Below are positions 62,832-64,000 of a stretch of DNA of 64,000 nucleotides, piece by piece. The position numbers and the translations under genes are program-made. Location: contig NZ_JHVC01000019.1 in assembly GCF_000619945.1 (NCBI RefSeq), forward strand, positions 1 through 64,000, in the 5' to 3' direction. The first letter of the stretch is position 1. The number at the start of each line of letters is the position of its first letter. The notes beneath the pieces are model-generated. The model was not told where the DNA came from. It searched no databases and saw nothing but the letters and a program-made list of their open reading frames with translations. Source of the DNA: Clostridium lundense DSM 17049 (GTDB taxonomy: Bacteria; Bacillota; Clostridia; Clostridiales; Clostridiaceae).

Positions 62832-63869
62832 ATGAAAGTTACTATAGATGATGTAGCAAAGGAAGCGGATGTTTCTATAACAACTGTTTCTAGAGTTATA
62901 AATAATAATTATCCTGTAAAAGAAGAAACCCGTAAAAGGGTAGAAAAAGCAATTGAAAAGTTGAATTTTCATCCAAATATTTTAGCAAGAGGACTCATAA
63001 ATCAAAAGACAGATACAGTAGGTATTATAGTGCCTAGCAATACCAATTTGTTTTTCCCTACTGTAGTTAAAGGAATTGATAGTGTACTTAGAAAAAAAGG
63101 ATATACAATTTATCTTTGTGATTCAGATAACAATGAAAATGAGGAAATTAGATATGTAAAATCATTACTAGGTAGAATGGTAGATGGAATAATAGTAATA
63201 GACCCTCAGACTACAAATGTAAAAAGTGGATTTTATGAAAAAATCTCAAAAGAGGTACCTTTAGTTTGCATAAATGGATATAATGAAGGAATCCATTGTA
63301 ACTTTGTTTTAAATAACGAAGAAACTGGAACTATTGAAGCTATGGAATATCTCATTTCCTTAGGACATAAGAAAATTGCTTTTGTAAGAGGAGAGAAGAG
63401 CTATTCTTATGATTTAAAGGAAAGAGTTTATAAGAAAATATTAGATAAGTATGGATGTGATCAGTATATAAAAATTATTAATGTTGGGTATGGAAATAAT
63501 GATTACACAGTAGACAACACTATGAAAACTATATTACAAGTGCTAAATAATCCTAATGCTCCTACAGCTTTTTTTGCCTGTAATGATATTATGGCATTAG
63601 GAGTGTTAAATGCTTGTAAAAGAATGGGATTAAACGTTCCAGAAGATATTTCTGTAATAGGATTTGATAATATTATAATATCAAAGCTGTCAGAGCCTAA
63701 GATTACTACAGTAGATCAGAATATGTATACATTAGGTGAAACAGCAGCAGAAATGTTGCTAAAGTGTATTGATAAAAATACTAATAAAATCACCAACAAA
63801 AGTAAGGGATCGGAAAGAATAGTCTTTAATACAAGACTTATTATAAGAGAGAGCTGTAAAAAATTATAG
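62832..63869 (+). CDS. LacI-family transcription regulator
   Basis: 345 residues from ATG 62832, seven bases after GGAGG; the upstream ATG at 62820 starts just before that site. Helix-turn-helix TIDDVAKEADVSITTVSRVINNNYPVKEETRKRVEKAIEKL at 3-43, hinge ILARGLINQKT, then a periplasmic-binding-like sugar domain (TVGIIVPSNTNLFFPTVVKGID, VPEDISVIGFDN). The identical 14-base operator before this gene and before the gene at 63992 suggests that it represses both. The sugar is unknown; arms AGAAAA/TTTTCT resemble maltose-type operators of Gram-positive bacteria. Confidence 0.9.
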   Translation: MKVTIDDVAKEADVSITTVSRVINNNYPVKEETRKRVEKAIEKLNFHPNILARGLINQKTDTVGIIVPSNTNLFFPTVVKGIDSVLRKKGYTIYLCDSDNNENEEIRYVKSLLGRMVDGIIVIDPQTTNVKSGFYEKISKEVPLVCINGYNEGIHCNFVLNNEETGTIEAMEYLISLGHKKIAFVRGEKSYSYDLKERVYKKILDKYGCDQYIKIINVGYGNNDYTVDNTMKTILQVLNNPNAPTAFFACNDIMALGVLNACKRMGLNVPEDISVIGFDNIIISKLSEPKITTVDQNMYTLGETAAEMLLKCIDKNTNKITNKSKGSERIVFNTRLIIRESCKKL

Positions 63870-63887
63870 AATAATTTTTTAGTGAAT

Positions 63888-63936
63888 AATGAAGAGCGAA
63901 GAAAGGCATACTGTACTTTTCACTCTTCATTAAAAA
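63888..63936 (+). terminator. Hairpin after the LacI-family gene
   Basis: AATGAAGAG pairs with CTCTTCATT across an interior that can extend the stem imperfectly, then AAAAAG. It has the form of a clostridial intergenic repeat, and it may end the transcript. Confidence 0.45.
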
Positions 63937-63964
63937 GATGTATAGTACTTTTCTAAACAGGGGT

Positions 63965-63978
63965 AGAAAAGGTTTTCT
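63965..63978. promoter_or_regulatory. Second copy of the LacI-type operator
   Basis: AGAAAAGGTTTTCT, identical to 62806-62819, two bases before GGAGGG of a gene cut by the end of the window. Confidence 0.6.
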
Positions 63979-63991
63979 AAGGAGGGTTATT

Positions 63992-64000
63992 ATGATAAGT
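63992..64000 (+). CDS. Start of a gene cut by the window end
   Basis: ATGATAAGT, after GGAGGG with a five-base gap. The product cannot be told from three codons. It lies directly behind the operator shared with the LacI-family gene, so it probably belongs to that regulon and to sugar use. Confidence 0.45.

Noticed and set aside
1..64000. CRISPR array
   Set aside because: No run of regularly spaced identical repeats of 24-40 bases was seen; repeated hits are dispersed elements or MORN coding repeats.

Overview
The window reads as chromosomal DNA of a low-GC Clostridium, most like the C. botulinum group I / C. sporogenes group. The reasons are strong A+T bias, purine-rich AGGAGG ribosome binding sites with frequent TTG and GTG starts, T-box leaders, a LuxS/split-MetH methyl cycle, CheX/CheV chemotaxis proteins and ECF transporters. 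No phage, integrase, transposase, toxin or CRISPR array was seen, so this is mostly ordinary chromosome with several regulatory signals worth checking. The species guess rests on gene style only.

Layout. 1-1.1 kb: the 3' end of a 5S rRNA, its terminator, two repeat fragments and a duplicated HNH-type gene whose reading frame starts at ATA. 1.1-7.8 kb: an RNA-methylase-like gene, a secreted cell-wall amidase, topoisomerase III, a ferritin-like diiron protein and a Crp/Fnr regulator. 7.9-11.3 kb: a pair of short YdcZ-type transporters, an HD-GYP protein, a YvlD-like membrane protein and DedA. 11.3-19.3 kb: a 370 bp repeat element, DEAD-box helicase, chemoreceptor, SDR, DUF2284 protein, GDPD, a His-rich MORN protein and a phosphodiesterase. 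19.4-23.7 kb: ECF sigma / DUF4179 anti-sigma-like pair and an ABC transporter. 23.9-29.4 kb: hydrolase, YbaK, then luxS, MetH activation domain and metH. 29.4-35.1 kb: T-box-controlled branched-chain amino acid transporter (livJHMGF). 35.2-41.4 kb: AIM24-like protein, two-component system, an anchored propeller protein and a RocB-like peptidase. 41.5-44.3 kb: a second T-box ahead of an NSS-family symporter, then a YeiH-type transporter and a second repeat element. 44.6-48.5 kb: potassium channel, REC-CheX fusion, CheX and an MFS exporter. 48.7-54.7 kb: a second Crp/Fnr regulator, uridine phosphorylase, a complete ECF transporter (S, T, A, A') and an NCS2 purine permease. 55-64 kb: AI-2E-family protein, BFD-like iron-sulfur protein, CheV, AraC regulator with a glycosidase-like tail, MATE exporter, chemoreceptor, LacI-family regulator and the first codons of its likely target.

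The most useful leads are: (1) the regulator / uridine phosphorylase / dedicated ECF transporter cluster, a likely nucleoside salvage system; (2) the same GGACAT(A/T)TGTC palindrome in front of both Crp/Fnr genes, 41 kb apart; (3) an identical 16-mer upstream of the two-component operon and of the next gene; (4) an identical 14-bp operator in front of the lacI-type gene and the gene after it; (5) a full-length HNH-type gene with no ATG/GTG/TTG start; (6) related repeat elements with inverted AGAG-TACAG ends lying next to gene ends.
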